From NCBI RefSeq assembly GCF_000384135.1, contig NZ_KB913028.1, positions 1,922,298-1,986,297 on the forward strand: a stretch of DNA of 64,000 bases, read 5' to 3'. Positions within the stretch are counted from its first letter, which is position 1; each line of letters starts with the position of its first letter. The notes beneath the pieces were generated by a model. That model saw only the letters and a program-made list of their open reading frames with translations. It was not told the origin of the DNA and made no database searches. This document shows, piece after piece, positions 1 to 9,575 of the stretch. Position numbers and translations under genes: made by a program. This DNA comes from Succinispira mobilis DSM 6222. Lineage in GTDB: Bacteria > Bacillota > Negativicutes > Acidaminococcales > Succinispiraceae.

Positions 1-432
1 ATTTACCAATTACTCACTGCCTATAAGTTAGAAAATTACATTGTCTTTGATTTAGGTTTAGCCAGAGATATGGAGTATTATAGCGGCATGGTTTTCGAAG
101 GCTACACGGCTAATCTGGGGTATTCACTCTGTGGCGGTGGTCGTTATGATCGTCTAATGGATTCGTTTGGGCTAAATTGTTCGGCAACTGGTTTCGCCTT
201 AGGAATCGAGCGCCTAACCTTATTATTAGCCCGCCAAGGTTTGTTACAAAAACCGGCTGCGCGCAAAGTCCTTATCGCTTGGTCGCAAAACAGTCTCTCT
301 AAGGCTATTCAACAGGCTAGTTTTTTCCAAAACAAAGGCTATATAACCACCTTAGCCTCCCACGAACTTACCCCCTTAGAAATTAATGCTCTAGAACAAG
401 AAAAAATTTATGACGATATCATTCGCTTATAG
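1..432 (+). CDS. hisZ: ATP phosphoribosyltransferase regulatory subunit HisZ (5' partial)
   Basis: The reading frame is open from the first base, so only the C-terminal 143 residues are present and the start lies outside the window. HisZ is a paralogue of histidyl-tRNA synthetase without charging activity; it binds short-form HisG and makes it active and histidine-sensitive. The visible part has the HisRS-like motif region DLGLARDMEYYSG (residues 17-29 of the fragment) and the GGGRYDRL glycine-rich motif typical of the class II fold. It is followed after 9 bases by hisG with its own Shine-Dalgarno site. The short downstream HisG supports the HisZ call over a true HisRS. Confidence 0.9.
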   Translation: MYQLLTAYKLENYIVFDLGLARDMEYYSGMVFEGYTANLGYSLCGGGRYDRLMDSFGLNCSATGFALGIERLTLLLARQGLLQKPAARKVLIAWSQNSLSKAIQQASFFQNKGYITTLASHELTPLEINALEQEKIYDDIIRL

Positions 433-441
433 GAGATTATT

Positions 442-1077
442 ATGCAAGATTATATTACTATCGCTTTACCCAAGGGTAAAATGTTTGCTAAATCGGTAGA
501 TTTATTAGCTAAAGTTGGCTATACTGCAGAAAACGTTTGTGAAGACTCTAGGTTATTAATAATAAGTAACCCCGTTGATAAAGTCCGCTTTATTATTACC
601 AAAACTATGGATTTACCCACCTATGTAGAATGTGGTGCTGCTGATATCGGGATTATAGGCAAAGATGTTTTATTAGAAGAAAATAAAGATGTTTACGAAT
701 TATTAGATTTGAAATTTGGGCTATGTCGGCTAATGCTAGCTGTACCCGAAGCTCAAGTGCGCCCCCAATTAACCGACTACGCCAATTTAAGAATCGCCAC
801 TAAATATCCGCAAGTAACACAAAAATTTTTTTCTCAGCAAAGCATGCAAGTAGAAATAATAAAACTAAATGGTTCAATCGAATTAGCACCTATGGTAGGT
901 TTAGCTGATTTAATTGTCGATATAGTCGAAACTGGTACAACCTTAAAGGCTAATAAGTTGCAAGAAATCCACAAATTACATACTTGTACAGCAAGACTTA
1001 TTGCTAATCGAGTTAGTTTTCGGATGAAGTTTAATCGGTTACATAAATTAGTCTGCGATTTACAAGGCCTTATTTAA
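442..1077 (+). CDS. hisG: ATP phosphoribosyltransferase catalytic subunit HisG, short form
   Basis: First enzyme of histidine synthesis: condenses ATP with PRPP, releasing pyrophosphate. At 211 residues it is the short form, lacking the C-terminal ACT-like regulatory domain, which fits the HisZ gene just upstream. Visible family features are the N-terminal ITIALPKGKM segment, the GAADIGIIGKDVL segment and the PRPP-binding loop DIVETGTTLKAN near residues 160-171. ATG 442 follows an AGGAG site at the end of hisZ. Second gene of a compact his operon; feedback control probably acts through HisZ. Confidence 0.95.
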   Translation: MQDYITIALPKGKMFAKSVDLLAKVGYTAENVCEDSRLLIISNPVDKVRFIITKTMDLPTYVECGAADIGIIGKDVLLEENKDVYELLDLKFGLCRLMLAVPEAQVRPQLTDYANLRIATKYPQVTQKFFSQQSMQVEIIKLNGSIELAPMVGLADLIVDIVETGTTLKANKLQEIHKLHTCTARLIANRVSFRMKFNRLHKLVCDLQGLI

Positions 1078-1103
1078 AAAATAACTAATTGCGAGGGATA
1101 ACA

Positions 1104-2450
1104 ATGATAAAAATTATTAAAAGTGCTGATTTAACCAGCCAACAACTAGAAAAACTTTTAACTAAACCGGCCTTTGATCAAGTGGAATTATCCGCTGGCA
1201 TCAAAAAAGGAATTTTGGCGATGTTCGGCGAAGAACTCACCGCCAAACAGGTAGTTGAAAAAATTCTCCAAGCCGTACGCGCGGAAGGCGACCAAGCTGT
1301 TTATCATTATACTAAGCTAATTGATCAAGTTGATTTTTCTAAAAGTGGTATGCAAGTTACGGATGCTGAAATAGCTACAGCCTACCAAAGGGTTAAACCT
1401 AATGTGCTAGCTGCAATAAAAACCGCAATAGCTAATGTAGAAAAATTTCATCAAGAACAACTGCCTAAATCTTGGTTAACTTACCGCGAACATGGTAGTA
1501 TTTTGGGGCAAAATACCACAGCCTTAGATAGTGTTGGGATTTATGTGCCTGGGGGAACAGCCACCTATCCTTCTTCAGTTATTATGAATGCGGTTCCTGC
1601 CAAAGTAGCCGGTGTAAAAGAAATTATCATGGTTGTTCCACCTGCCAAAGATGGTAGTGTTGATGATTATGTTCTGGTTACCGCCGCCGAAATCGGTGTT
1701 AGCAAAATTTTCAAAGTTGGTGGGGCCCAAGCAGTAGCTGCTTTGGCTTTTGGCACAGAAACTGTACCAAAGGTAGATAAAATAACTGGACCAGGTAATA
1801 TTTTTGTGACTTTAGCAAAAAAAGAAGTGTATGGTTATTGTGATATTGATATGCTAGCTGGTCCAAGTGAAATTCTAATTATTGCCGATGAGCAAGCTAA
1901 TCCTAAATATATTGCCAGCGATATGCTTGGTCAAGCTGAACATGACAGTTTAGCCTCTAGTATTTTAATTACTACCAGCTTAAAAACAGCTTTAGCCACC
2001 TGTGCTGAACTAGAAAAGCAACTGCCGCTATTATCAAGAGCGAATATCGCCCGCACAGCGTTAGAGGCCAATGGTCTTATTATTGTGGTTGAAGATTTAT
2101 TGCAAGCAGCAGACTTAGCCAATATTTCCGCCCCAGAACATTTAGAGGTTTTAACCCAGGCCCCCTTTGAATTGTTGCCTTACTTAAAACATGCTGGTGC
2201 AATTTTTTTAGGCGAGTATTCACCTGAACCTTTAGGCGATTACTTTGCTGGGCCAAATCATGTTTTACCAACTGGCGGTACTGCTAAATTTTATTCCGTG
2301 CTCAATACAGAAACTTTTATGAAAAAAACCAGTATTATTGCGTACAGTCAAAAAGCTCTGCAAGCAGTGCACCAAGATATTATCGCCATGGCTGAAGCTG
2401 AAGGTTTAACTGCTCATGCTAATGCAATAAAAGTCAGATTTAATTCTTAA
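1104..2450 (+). CDS. hisD: Histidinol dehydrogenase HisD
   Basis: Zinc- and NAD-dependent enzyme that oxidises L-histidinol to L-histidine in two steps, the last reactions of the pathway. The 448-residue product has normal family length and shows GPGNIFVTLAKK, AGPSEILI, the QAEHD segment, SAPEHLEV and GDYFAGPNHVLPTGG, which contain the catalytic and metal-binding residues. I chose ATG 1104, which follows a GAGGG site by 7 bases. An in-frame TTG at 1089 would add five residues but has no Shine-Dalgarno site. A 110-base spacer before hisC holds a small hairpin near 2458-2472 but no convincing terminator. Confidence 0.95.
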   Translation: MIKIIKSADLTSQQLEKLLTKPAFDQVELSAGIKKGILAMFGEELTAKQVVEKILQAVRAEGDQAVYHYTKLIDQVDFSKSGMQVTDAEIATAYQRVKPNVLAAIKTAIANVEKFHQEQLPKSWLTYREHGSILGQNTTALDSVGIYVPGGTATYPSSVIMNAVPAKVAGVKEIIMVVPPAKDGSVDDYVLVTAAEIGVSKIFKVGGAQAVAALAFGTETVPKVDKITGPGNIFVTLAKKEVYGYCDIDMLAGPSEILIIADEQANPKYIASDMLGQAEHDSLASSILITTSLKTALATCAELEKQLPLLSRANIARTALEANGLIIVVEDLLQAADLANISAPEHLEVLTQAPFELLPYLKHAGAIFLGEYSPEPLGDYFAGPNHVLPTGGTAKFYSVLNTETFMKKTSIIAYSQKALQAVHQDIIAMAEAEGLTAHANAIKVRFNS

Positions 2451-2560
2451 ATTCAACCTAAAAACTTAGGTCAGCTTTAAACTTAATAACATTTTATTTG
2501 TGATAAAAGGATTAAGCTGTTAGTTGTCTGGGAAAATTTATTATATATGCGGAGAAAAAT

Positions 2561-3631
2561 ATGAAAATTAGAAAAGATATCGATTTACTACCTTCTTATA
2601 GTGCTAATGAATTTCAGGCTGATATTATCTTAGATGCTAATGAAAGCGCCTTTAATATTCCCTTAAGCTTACAAAATATAATTGCTGATTTAATCAAAAA
2701 TTATACTTTCAATCGTTACCCCCCTATCAATGCTTTTAATTTACGGACTACAATTGCCAAGCGCTATAATTTAACCGCAAACGAAGTGCAAGTCGGCAAT
2801 GGCTCTAGTTCTTTAATCGCTAATGTCTGCCAACTTTTCGCAGGTAGTGAAAATAAAATTCTCTACCCCGCCCCTTCTTTTTCCATGTATGAAACTTATA
2901 TTCGCTTAGCTCAATGTACGCCTGTTGCCTATCCATTAACTGAGAACTTCGATCTCGATATACCTGCTTTGATTAAGAAAATTGAGCTAGAACAACCGAA
3001 TTTAGTAATAATTTGCAATCCTAATAATCCTACTGGCAATTTAAGCAAGCCTGAACAATTAGAACTACTATTGCAAAATACTAGTTGTCCGATTTTAATT
3101 GATGAAGCCTATATCGAGTTTAGCTGTAATAAATCTATGACCGCCTATTTAGAACATTACCCTCAATTAATTATCCTAAGAACATTTTCTAAAGCCTACG
3201 CCTTAGCTAATTTACGTTTAGGCTATATTTTGGGCAATAGCAACTTTATTGAGTTACTTAATAAAATAATTTTGCCCTATCCAGTAAGTGGCCTAAACCT
3301 GGCAATTGGCAACTGTGTTTTCGAAAATCTTATTTTGTATCAAGCCCAAATTCAAACTATTATAACGGAGCGCAATCGCGTAAATGAGGCGTTGCAGCAA
3401 TTCGGATTCACAACCATAAAATCAGCGACAAATTTCATTTTTTTCTATGGCGCTTCAGCGCAACAAATGCAAAGTTTAGCAACTACTTTAGCCCAAGCTA
3501 AAATTGCTATTCGTAATTTCACCAACAATGCCACTTTAAAACATGGTATCCGTTTAACTATTGGCACCCCTAATGAAAATACGCAAGTACTACAATTAAT
3601 AAAACAATACACTGTGCAAGAAGGCAGGTAA
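2561..3631 (+). CDS. hisC: Histidinol-phosphate aminotransferase HisC
   Basis: PLP-dependent class I/II aminotransferase that converts imidazole acetol phosphate and glutamate to histidinol phosphate. The 356-residue protein has the CNPNNPTGN motif near residue 150, the DEAYIEF motif near 180 and the PLP-lysine region RTFSKAYALANLRLGY. It is preceded by the largest gap in the his operon (110 bases), so an internal promoter is possible; I see no strong -35/-10 pair. The GGAG site lies 6-7 bases before ATG. HisC enzymes of this group may also act on aromatic amino acids. Confidence 0.93.
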   Translation: MKIRKDIDLLPSYSANEFQADIILDANESAFNIPLSLQNIIADLIKNYTFNRYPPINAFNLRTTIAKRYNLTANEVQVGNGSSSLIANVCQLFAGSENKILYPAPSFSMYETYIRLAQCTPVAYPLTENFDLDIPALIKKIELEQPNLVIICNPNNPTGNLSKPEQLELLLQNTSCPILIDEAYIEFSCNKSMTAYLEHYPQLIILRTFSKAYALANLRLGYILGNSNFIELLNKIILPYPVSGLNLAIGNCVFENLILYQAQIQTIITERNRVNEALQQFGFTTIKSATNFIFFYGASAQQMQSLATTLAQAKIAIRNFTNNATLKHGIRLTIGTPNENTQVLQLIKQYTVQEGR

Positions 3632-3638
3632 TTTTAAA

Positions 3639-4223
3639 ATGCGTAAAATAAACTTAACTCGCAACACCTTAGAAACCCAAATAACTTTAGAGCTAAATTT
3701 GGATGAATGCAAAACTAGTGTAATCACTACTGGTATTGGCTTTTTCGATCATATGCTTACACTTTTTGCCCGCCACAGTGGTTGCACTTTAAATTTAACT
3801 TGCGTCGGGGATTTGCAAGTTGATTCGCATCACACCGTAGAAGATTGTGGCATCTTATTGGGTCAAGCCCTGGGCGAACTGCTTCAAGACAAGCGTGGAC
3901 TCAACCGCTATGGTGATGCGTTTGTTCCCATGGACGAAAGTCTGGCTCATAGCGCAATTGACCTAAGTGGTCGCAGTTTTCTCGTTTTTAATGCGCCTTT
4001 ACCCAAAACTACTATTGGTAATTTTGAAGTAGAAATGGTGGAAGAATTTTTTCGTGCTTTAGCTTATAATGCACAGTTAACTCTGCATATACGCCTAATT
4101 CACGGCTCTAATATTCATCATATCTTAGAAGCAATTTTCAAAGCAACCGCTCGTGCTCTAAAGCAAGCAGTATTTTGCTCCCCTAACAGTACTGAGATCT
4201 TAAGCACTAAAGGAGTTTTATAA
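3639..4223 (+). CDS. hisB: Imidazoleglycerol-phosphate dehydratase HisB
   Basis: Manganese enzyme that dehydrates imidazole glycerol phosphate to imidazole acetol phosphate. The 194-residue product is the monofunctional form, without the N-terminal histidinol-phosphatase domain of enteric HisB. Two metal-binding repeats are visible: FFDHML followed by DSHHTVEDCGI, and a second histidine cluster near HGSNIHHILEAIFKA. The start 7 bases after hisC follows an AGG site. A separate histidinol phosphatase (HisN or HisJ type) must be encoded elsewhere, as none is in the window. Confidence 0.95.
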   Translation: MRKINLTRNTLETQITLELNLDECKTSVITTGIGFFDHMLTLFARHSGCTLNLTCVGDLQVDSHHTVEDCGILLGQALGELLQDKRGLNRYGDAFVPMDESLAHSAIDLSGRSFLVFNAPLPKTTIGNFEVEMVEEFFRALAYNAQLTLHIRLIHGSNIHHILEAIFKATARALKQAVFCSPNSTEILSTKGVL

Positions 4224-4224
4224 G

Positions 4225-4833
4225 ATGAACAATAACATTACCATTATCGATTATGGCATGGGAAATTTACATAGTGTTGCTAAAGCGCTCGAAAAAGTCG
4301 GCGGCAATGTTACCATCTCGAGTAATAAAAATGATATTGTTCAAGCTGACAAGCTCGTGCTTCCTGGCGTAGGTAGCTTTGGCGATTGTATGCTCAACTT
4401 ACAAAAGTACGACTTAATCGAAACAATAAAAAATTCCCTTGCCAGCGAGAAACCTTTTTTAGGTATTTGTCTGGGCATGCAACTGCTTTTCGAAAGCAGC
4501 GAAGAGTCACCTCAAGTAAAAGGGTTAGGTGTTTTCAAGGGGAAAGTTGTCAAGATTATAGCACCTAAATTAAAAGTACCACATATTGGTTGGAACAATT
4601 TAAAACTTGCCAAGCCAAGTCCAATTTTAGCTAATAGCGAAAATGACTATGTTTATTTTGTCCATAGTTATTATGTCGTTCCAAGAGATACAAAATTAAT
4701 CACTAGTTTTGTCGAGTATGGTGGCAAAATAACGGCTAGTATTGGTAAAAACCATATTCAGGCAGTCCAGTTTCATCCAGAAAAATCTAGCGTAGCTGGA
4801 CTTAAAATACTCAAAAACTTTGTCAATCTTTAA
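4225..4833 (+). CDS. hisH: Imidazole glycerol phosphate synthase, glutaminase subunit HisH
   Basis: Class I glutamine amidotransferase that supplies ammonia to HisF, producing IGP and AICAR. The 202-residue protein has the nucleophile motif GICLGMQLLF (Cys near residue 82) and the QFHPEKS segment carrying the catalytic His-Glu pair. It starts one base after hisB, with an AAGGAG site inside the end of hisB, consistent with translational coupling. Its partner hisF lies two genes downstream. Confidence 0.95.
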   Translation: MNNNITIIDYGMGNLHSVAKALEKVGGNVTISSNKNDIVQADKLVLPGVGSFGDCMLNLQKYDLIETIKNSLASEKPFLGICLGMQLLFESSEESPQVKGLGVFKGKVVKIIAPKLKVPHIGWNNLKLAKPSPILANSENDYVYFVHSYYVVPRDTKLITSFVEYGGKITASIGKNHIQAVQFHPEKSSVAGLKILKNFVNL

Positions 4834-4850
4834 AAAAGGCTGTGATTAAT

Positions 4851-5576
4851 ATGATAATTTTTCCTGCAATAGATATCTTGGCAGGCAAATGTGTGCGTCT
4901 TACCCAAGGTGATTTCAAGCAACAAACTACTTTTTCTGATAATCCTGCTGCCATTGCTGTTAAATGGCAACAATGTGGTGCGGAATACTTGCATTTAGTC
5001 GACTTAGATGGCGCTTTAGCTGGCGAAAGTCGCAATTTATCTACTATAAAAACCATTTTAGACACTATCACCATTCCCGCCCAACTTGGTGGGGGAATTC
5101 GCGATCTTAAAACAATTGACAAGCTTTTACAATTAGGCTTAAGTCGTGTTATTTTGGGCTCTATTGCTGTAAAAGACCCCGCCTTAGTTAAAGAGGCTGT
5201 CAAAGAATTCGGTAATAAAATTGTGGTGGGCATTGATGCCAAAGAAGGTTTTGTAGCTGTAGAAGGCTGGGGAAAAACAAGTTCACTCAGCAGCATTGAA
5301 CTTGGGCAACGGATGTTTGAAGTCGGTGTCAGCCAAACAATTTTTACAGATATTAGTCGCGATGGCAAATTAAGTGGCGTAAATATCGCCGCCACCTGTG
5401 AATTAGCTGTGAAAACCAAGTTAAAAGTAATTGCTTCCGGTGGTGTTAGTGGTTTAGGGGACATCAAAGAACTAAAGCAACAAGCAAGTTGTGGCATTGA
5501 AGGTGTTATAGTCGGTAAAGCAATTTACACTGGCAATCTTGACTTAACTACCGCAATAGCATATTGTAAGGAGTGA
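4851..5576 (+). CDS. hisA: ProFAR isomerase HisA
   Basis: (Beta-alpha)8-barrel isomerase that opens the ribose ring of ProFAR to PRFAR. The 241-residue protein begins [16 protein letters not shown], with the catalytic aspartate of the first strand, and shows [10 protein letters not shown] and IASGGVSG, the phosphate-binding loops. ATG 4851 gives the usual HisA N-terminus; an in-frame GTG at 4842 is an alternative with a closer AGG site. HisF downstream is a structural homologue, as is normal for this pathway. Confidence 0.95.
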   Translation: MIIFPAIDILAGKCVRLTQGDFKQQTTFSDNPAAIAVKWQQCGAEYLHLVDLDGALAGESRNLSTIKTILDTITIPAQLGGGIRDLKTIDKLLQLGLSRVILGSIAVKDPALVKEAVKEFGNKIVVGIDAKEGFVAVEGWGKTSSLSSIELGQRMFEVGVSQTIFTDISRDGKLSGVNIAATCELAVKTKLKVIASGGVSGLGDIKELKQQASCGIEGVIVGKAIYTGNLDLTTAIAYCKE

Positions 5577-5580
5577 GAAT

Positions 5581-6339
5581 ATGCATACTAAGAGAATTAT
5601 TCCTTGCTTAGATGTTAAAGCGGGGCGAGTTGTTAAAGGCACAAATTTCGTAGATTTACGTGATGCTGGTTGTCCAATTGAGTTAGCCCAAAAATATGAT
5701 GAGCAATTAGCCGATGAACTGGTTTTTCTAGATATCACCGCTTCACATGAGCAACGCCAAACTATGTTAGATGTTATTAAAAACACTGCCGGACAAGTAT
5801 TTATGCCTTTAACTGTGGGCGGAGGTTTAACAAGTTTGGAAGATATTCGTGCCGCTTTAAAAGCCGGTGCTGATAAAATTTCTTTAAACAGTGCCGCTAT
5901 TAAAAATCCTGATTTAATTAAAGATGGTGCTAGAAGTTTTGGTTCGCAATGTATTGTTGTGGCCGTGGATGCCAAACAAGTTGCTGCTAATAAATGGGAA
6001 GTTTTTATAAATGGTGGTAGAATAAATACTGGGCTAGATGTTGTAACTTGGGTGCAAAAAGCAGTTCTCTTTGGCGCCGGCGAAATTTTATTAACTAGTA
6101 TGGATAAAGATGGTACTGGCAGTGGCTACGACTTGGAACTTACCCGTATTATTTCCGAAAGCATTGATGTTCCCGTAATAGCTTCTGGTGGCGCTGGAGA
6201 TTTAGAAGATTTTTACAATGTTTTAAACTATGCCAAAGCGGATGCAGTTTTGGCTGCTTCTGTATTTCATTACGGAAAATTTTCCATCCCTCAAGTTAAA
6301 CAATATCTTAAAAGTAAAGGTTTGGAGGTTCGATTATAA
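5581..6339 (+). CDS. hisF: Imidazole glycerol phosphate synthase, cyclase subunit HisF
   Basis: Cyclase half of IGP synthase; it receives ammonia from HisH and converts PRFAR to IGP and AICAR. The 252-residue barrel starts with the conserved [16 protein letters not shown] (catalytic Asp in CLDV) and has [12 protein letters not shown], a second catalytic Asp in [12 protein letters not shown], and IASGGAGD. The start follows AAGGAG that overlaps the hisA stop. Its stop overlaps the hisI start (TAATG). Confidence 0.96.
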   Translation: MHTKRIIPCLDVKAGRVVKGTNFVDLRDAGCPIELAQKYDEQLADELVFLDITASHEQRQTMLDVIKNTAGQVFMPLTVGGGLTSLEDIRAALKAGADKISLNSAAIKNPDLIKDGARSFGSQCIVVAVDAKQVAANKWEVFINGGRINTGLDVVTWVQKAVLFGAGEILLTSMDKDGTGSGYDLELTRIISESIDVPVIASGGAGDLEDFYNVLNYAKADAVLAASVFHYGKFSIPQVKQYLKSKGLEVRL

Positions 6340-6986
6340 TGTTAAATTTAGAAACGCTTAAATATGATGCACAAGGTCTAGTGCCAGCAATTATTCAAGA
6401 TGCTTTTACCAAAAAAGTACTAATGTTGGCCTATATGAACAAACAATCTTTAGAAATTAGTATCCAAACTGGTTTCACCTGTTTTTATAGTCGCAGTCGC
6501 CAAGAACTTTGGAAAAAAGGTGAAACCAGTTCACATGTTCAAGAAATTCAAAGTATTAGCTATGATTGTGATTTAGATACTTTGTTAATTCTCGTAAAAC
6601 AAACTGGAGTCGCTTGCCACACGGGAGAATATAGTTGCTTTCACAATACCCTTTTCAGTCGCGATTTAGCTAATAATTTACCTAGCCTTAGTCCAAAAGA
6701 AAATCTGCCTGAATTTCTTAATGATTTATATAAAACTATTTTGGCGCGGCGCGAAAGCGATGATGAAACTTCTTACACTAAATATTTATTTGTTAAAGGT
6801 CAAGATAAGATTTTGAAAAAAGTTGGGGAAGAAGCTGCGGAAACTATTATCGCCTCCAAAAATGATGACAACAAAGAAGTAATTTATGAAATGTCCGATT
6901 TGTGGTATCATTGTTTAGTACTGCTAGCATATCACAATATTACACCTGAAGAATTGCTTAACGAACTTGCTAGCAGAAGAAAATAA
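6339..6986 (+). CDS. hisI: Bifunctional phosphoribosyl-AMP cyclohydrolase / phosphoribosyl-ATP pyrophosphatase HisIE
   Basis: Carries steps two and three of histidine synthesis on one chain of 215 residues. The N-terminal HisI domain (about 1-110) shows [27 protein letters not shown] and the zinc/cysteine segment [10 protein letters not shown]. The C-terminal HisE domain (about 125-215) has the MazG-like [15 protein letters not shown] motif, which hydrolyses PR-ATP and releases pyrophosphate. The start overlaps the hisF stop by one base. The next gene is a pyrophosphatase, which would consume the product of this enzyme and of HisG. Confidence 0.95.
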   Translation: MLNLETLKYDAQGLVPAIIQDAFTKKVLMLAYMNKQSLEISIQTGFTCFYSRSRQELWKKGETSSHVQEIQSISYDCDLDTLLILVKQTGVACHTGEYSCFHNTLFSRDLANNLPSLSPKENLPEFLNDLYKTILARRESDDETSYTKYLFVKGQDKILKKVGEEAAETIIASKNDDNKEVIYEMSDLWYHCLVLLAYHNITPEELLNELASRRK

Positions 6987-7008
6987 ACACTCTACGGAGG
7001 CAACTGTT

Positions 7009-8640
7009 ATGCAAAAACCCGTCCTAATCATCGGTCATAAAAATCCTGATACTGACTCTATCTGTGCTGCTATTGGCTATGCGCATCTAAAACAGGCTTT
7101 GGGAATAAATGCCTTACCAGCCCGTGCTGGGAAATTAAATCCAGAGACGAAATTTGTCTTAGAATATTTTAACATCCCCGCTCCAAAACTAGTTGTAGAT
7201 CTCTATCCCCGTGTGCAAGATCTGCCTCTTAAAACTGGAATTACCGCGCATCCTTGGTTTAGTTTACGTGATATAGGTAAGTTATTTATTGAACATAAAT
7301 TGAAGTCGTTACCCGTAATAGACAATAACAACAATCTTTTGGGAATGATTACGGTAAGTGATTTGGCTAATCGCTATTATGAAGAATTAGCCATTCAAGA
7401 TTTAAATACTGCCCAAGTTGATTACGCCAGTGTGGCTCGTACTTTAGATGCTGAATTTTGTGCTGGCATCGAATCTGCAAAGCTTATTGTTGCCGGAAAG
7501 GTTAAGATTGGCGCAGCTAGTACTGAAACTTTAGTGTCTACAATTGCTGAGCAAGATTTAGTTATTATTGGTGATCGTCTTGAAGCACAGCTTTATTCTT
7601 TGCGCGCTGGTGTTTCTGGCATTATTTTAACTGGTGGTGCCAAACCCGATGATATTATTATTCAAGAAGCGCAAAAGCGCAATGCTGTTGTTTTGTCGAC
7701 ACCTCATGATACTTATAGCACAGCCCGTTTAATTAACCAAAGTATTCCGGTTGGTAAAATCATGAAAACTGATTTGGTTTGTTTTCATCCTCATGATCTA
7801 TTAGAAGACATTAAACAAAAAATGCTCGCCACAGGCTTTCGGAGTTATCCAATCGTAGAAAATGATAAATTTATCAGCTTAATTGATCGCAGTAAATTTA
7901 TTTCACCAGAACGCCAAGAAGTTATTTTGGTCGATCACAATGAACGCAGTCAAGCCGTAGAAGGCATCGAAGAAGCCCATATTTTGGAAATTGTTGATCA
8001 TCATCGGTTAGGTGGCTTAACTACAGGGGACCCCTTATTTATCCGCCTAGATACAGTTGGTTCAACTTCTACAATTGTTGCCAATATGACTTGGCATCGT
8101 GATATCCCTATGCCAAAAGAAATAGCAGGAATTCTTTTGGCGGCAATCATCTCAGATACGATGTATTTTAAATCGCCTACCTGTACACCAATAGACATCG
8201 AAACTGCCGATAAACTCCAAGCGCTGGCAGAGATTAATAATTTACAAGAATTTGCCATGCAAGTATTACAAAGTGGTTCTGTAATTAATAGCCTCAGTGC
8301 CCAAGAAATTGTAAAAAATGATATTAAAGAGTTTGTTTTTGCAGAATATAAAGTCGCAATTAGCCAAATAAACCTAATGGATGGACAACAAGCTTTGGCA
8401 AAAAAATCCGAACTAATTGCTGCTTTACAAGAATTGCAACAGCAAAAAGACTATGATTTAGTCTTATTAATGGCCACTGATATCCTTGATGAAAGTACTA
8501 ATCTCTTCTTTGCTGGTAACGAACGTTATTTATTAGATAATATTTTTGGTGAATGCTTAGGCAATGAATATTATCACCTACCAAAAGTAATGTCGCGTAA
8601 AAAACAAATAATTCCGGCTTTATCAGAGGCCTTGCGCTAA
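7009..8640 (+). CDS. Family II (DHH) manganese-dependent inorganic pyrophosphatase with CBS and DRTGG domains
   Basis: Hydrolyses pyrophosphate to phosphate in the cytoplasm. The 543-residue chain starts with the DHH-family metal motif IGHKNPDTDSICAAIGYA, continues with a first CBS repeat (about 70-130), a DRTGG domain (about 150-245), a second CBS repeat (about 250-310), then the diagnostic VDHNERSQAVEGIEEAH and EIVDHHRLGG region and the DHHA2 C-terminus. In this family the CBS pair binds adenine nucleotides (AMP/ADP inhibit, ATP activates) and DRTGG forms bind diadenosine polyphosphates. ATG 7009 follows GGAGG by 8 bases. It is 22 bases after hisIE in the same direction, so probably part of the operon. 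Confidence 0.92.
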   Translation: MQKPVLIIGHKNPDTDSICAAIGYAHLKQALGINALPARAGKLNPETKFVLEYFNIPAPKLVVDLYPRVQDLPLKTGITAHPWFSLRDIGKLFIEHKLKSLPVIDNNNNLLGMITVSDLANRYYEELAIQDLNTAQVDYASVARTLDAEFCAGIESAKLIVAGKVKIGAASTETLVSTIAEQDLVIIGDRLEAQLYSLRAGVSGIILTGGAKPDDIIIQEAQKRNAVVLSTPHDTYSTARLINQSIPVGKIMKTDLVCFHPHDLLEDIKQKMLATGFRSYPIVENDKFISLIDRSKFISPERQEVILVDHNERSQAVEGIEEAHILEIVDHHRLGGLTTGDPLFIRLDTVGSTSTIVANMTWHRDIPMPKEIAGILLAAIISDTMYFKSPTCTPIDIETADKLQALAEINNLQEFAMQVLQSGSVINSLSAQEIVKNDIKEFVFAEYKVAISQINLMDGQQALAKKSELIAALQELQQQKDYDLVLLMATDILDESTNLFFAGNERYLLDNIFGECLGNEYYHLPKVMSRKKQIIPALSEALR

Positions 8641-8711
8641 TTCTTTTCTTTCAGATAAACTTTCTTTATTATCTAATTTTTCCTCGCCGCCTATTTCTAA
8701 ACTCAAAAACT

Positions 8712-8782
8712 AAAAAAAAGATACTAGACTGTCCAGTTTATTTTTATCAAAAATAGACTGGAACTTAACTAGTATCTTTTTT
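8712..8782. terminator. Bidirectional terminator between the his/pyrophosphatase and trp operons
   Basis: Long inverted repeat: AAAAGATACTAG near 8716-8727 pairs with CTAGTATCTTTT near 8769-8780, and inside it CCAGTTTATTTTT pairs with AAAAATAGACTGG with one mismatch, leaving a very short loop. Runs of A on the left and T on the right give U-tracts in both directions. It lies between two convergent operons. Confidence 0.85.
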
Positions 8783-8786
8783 ATTT

Positions 8787-9575
8787 TTAGTCAAGTAGTG
8801 CTTGTTTTAAACTTGCTACCAACTCACCAACTTCTTTAACAGCCTCCTGTTGTCGTTCTTGAATTAATTTAACAATAGCACTACCAACAATAACACCATC
8901 GCAATGTTCTTTTAAACTTCTTACCTGCTCGGGACGGGCAATTCCAAAACCGATAATGCGAGGAATTTCAGCATATTTATTTATTTCTTTAAAAAATTCG
9001 CCAAAATCAGTTTCAATGTTTTCCCTTATTCCTGTAACCCCTTTAGAAGAAACGCAATACAAAAATCCTTTACTGTCAGGAACTATGTTCGCAATTCTCG
9101 CTCCTGAAGTAGGGGCAACTAAGCTTATCGCATAAAGTCCATATTTATCTAAATCAGTTTGAAATTCTTTTTTTTCCTCATAAGGTAAATCTGGCACTAT
9201 TACACCCGCAACACCAGTTTCTTGACATAATTTGAAAAACTTTTCTTGTCCAAAAGCAAAAATACTATTGGCATATAACATCAACAGCAACGGTACCTTT
9301 ACCAAGGTTTTTATGTCCTTTAATAATTCAAAAATTTTGCCTAAAGTTACACCATTTTGAATGGCACTAAAACTTGCTGCTTGAATAACCTCCCCTTCAG
9401 CTATGGGGTCAGAAAAAGGAACCCCTAATTCAATCAAATCCGCTCCCTTAGCTTGCATTTCCAATATCAAATTTTTAGTAGTTTCTAAGTCAGGATAACC
9501 TGCGGTTATAAAAGTAATCAACGCTTTTTCCGACTTTTTTTGCAGATCCAAAAATTTTTCATCTATTTTATTCAT
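8787..9575 (-). CDS. trpA: Tryptophan synthase alpha subunit TrpA
   Basis: Cleaves indole-3-glycerol phosphate to indole and glyceraldehyde 3-phosphate, passing indole to TrpB. The 262-residue barrel has the catalytic Glu in [15 protein letters not shown] and the catalytic Asp in [10 protein letters not shown], plus the phosphate-binding GFGIARPEQ and [10 protein letters not shown] loops. ATG 9575 follows GGGGATAAG and overlaps the end of trpB by 8 bases, so the two subunits are probably translationally coupled. Last gene of the trp operon. Confidence 0.96.
   Translation of the reverse strand: MNKIDEKFLDLQKKSEKALITFITAGYPDLETTKNLILEMQAKGADLIELGVPFSDPIAEGEVIQAASFSAIQNGVTLGKIFELLKDIKTLVKVPLLLMLYANSIFAFGQEKFFKLCQETGVAGVIVPDLPYEEKKEFQTDLDKYGLYAISLVAPTSGARIANIVPDSKGFLYCVSSKGVTGIRENIETDFGEFFKEINKYAEIPRIIGFGIARPEQVRSLKEHCDGVIVGSAIVKLIQERQQEAVKEVGELVASLKQALLD

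Noticed and set aside
2451..2560. Terminator or internal promoter between hisD and hisC
   Set aside because: The hairpin CCTAA...TTAGG is too short and lacks a U-tract, and no -35/-10 pair with proper spacing was found.
4823..5497. Long minus-strand frame of 224 codons opposite hisA
   Set aside because: hisA has clear family motifs in the other strand and the antisense product shows no recognisable pattern; it is a shadow of codon structure.
5544..5975. Minus-strand frame of 143 codons opposite hisF
   Set aside because: It is antisense to a well-conserved gene and lacks a ribosome site.
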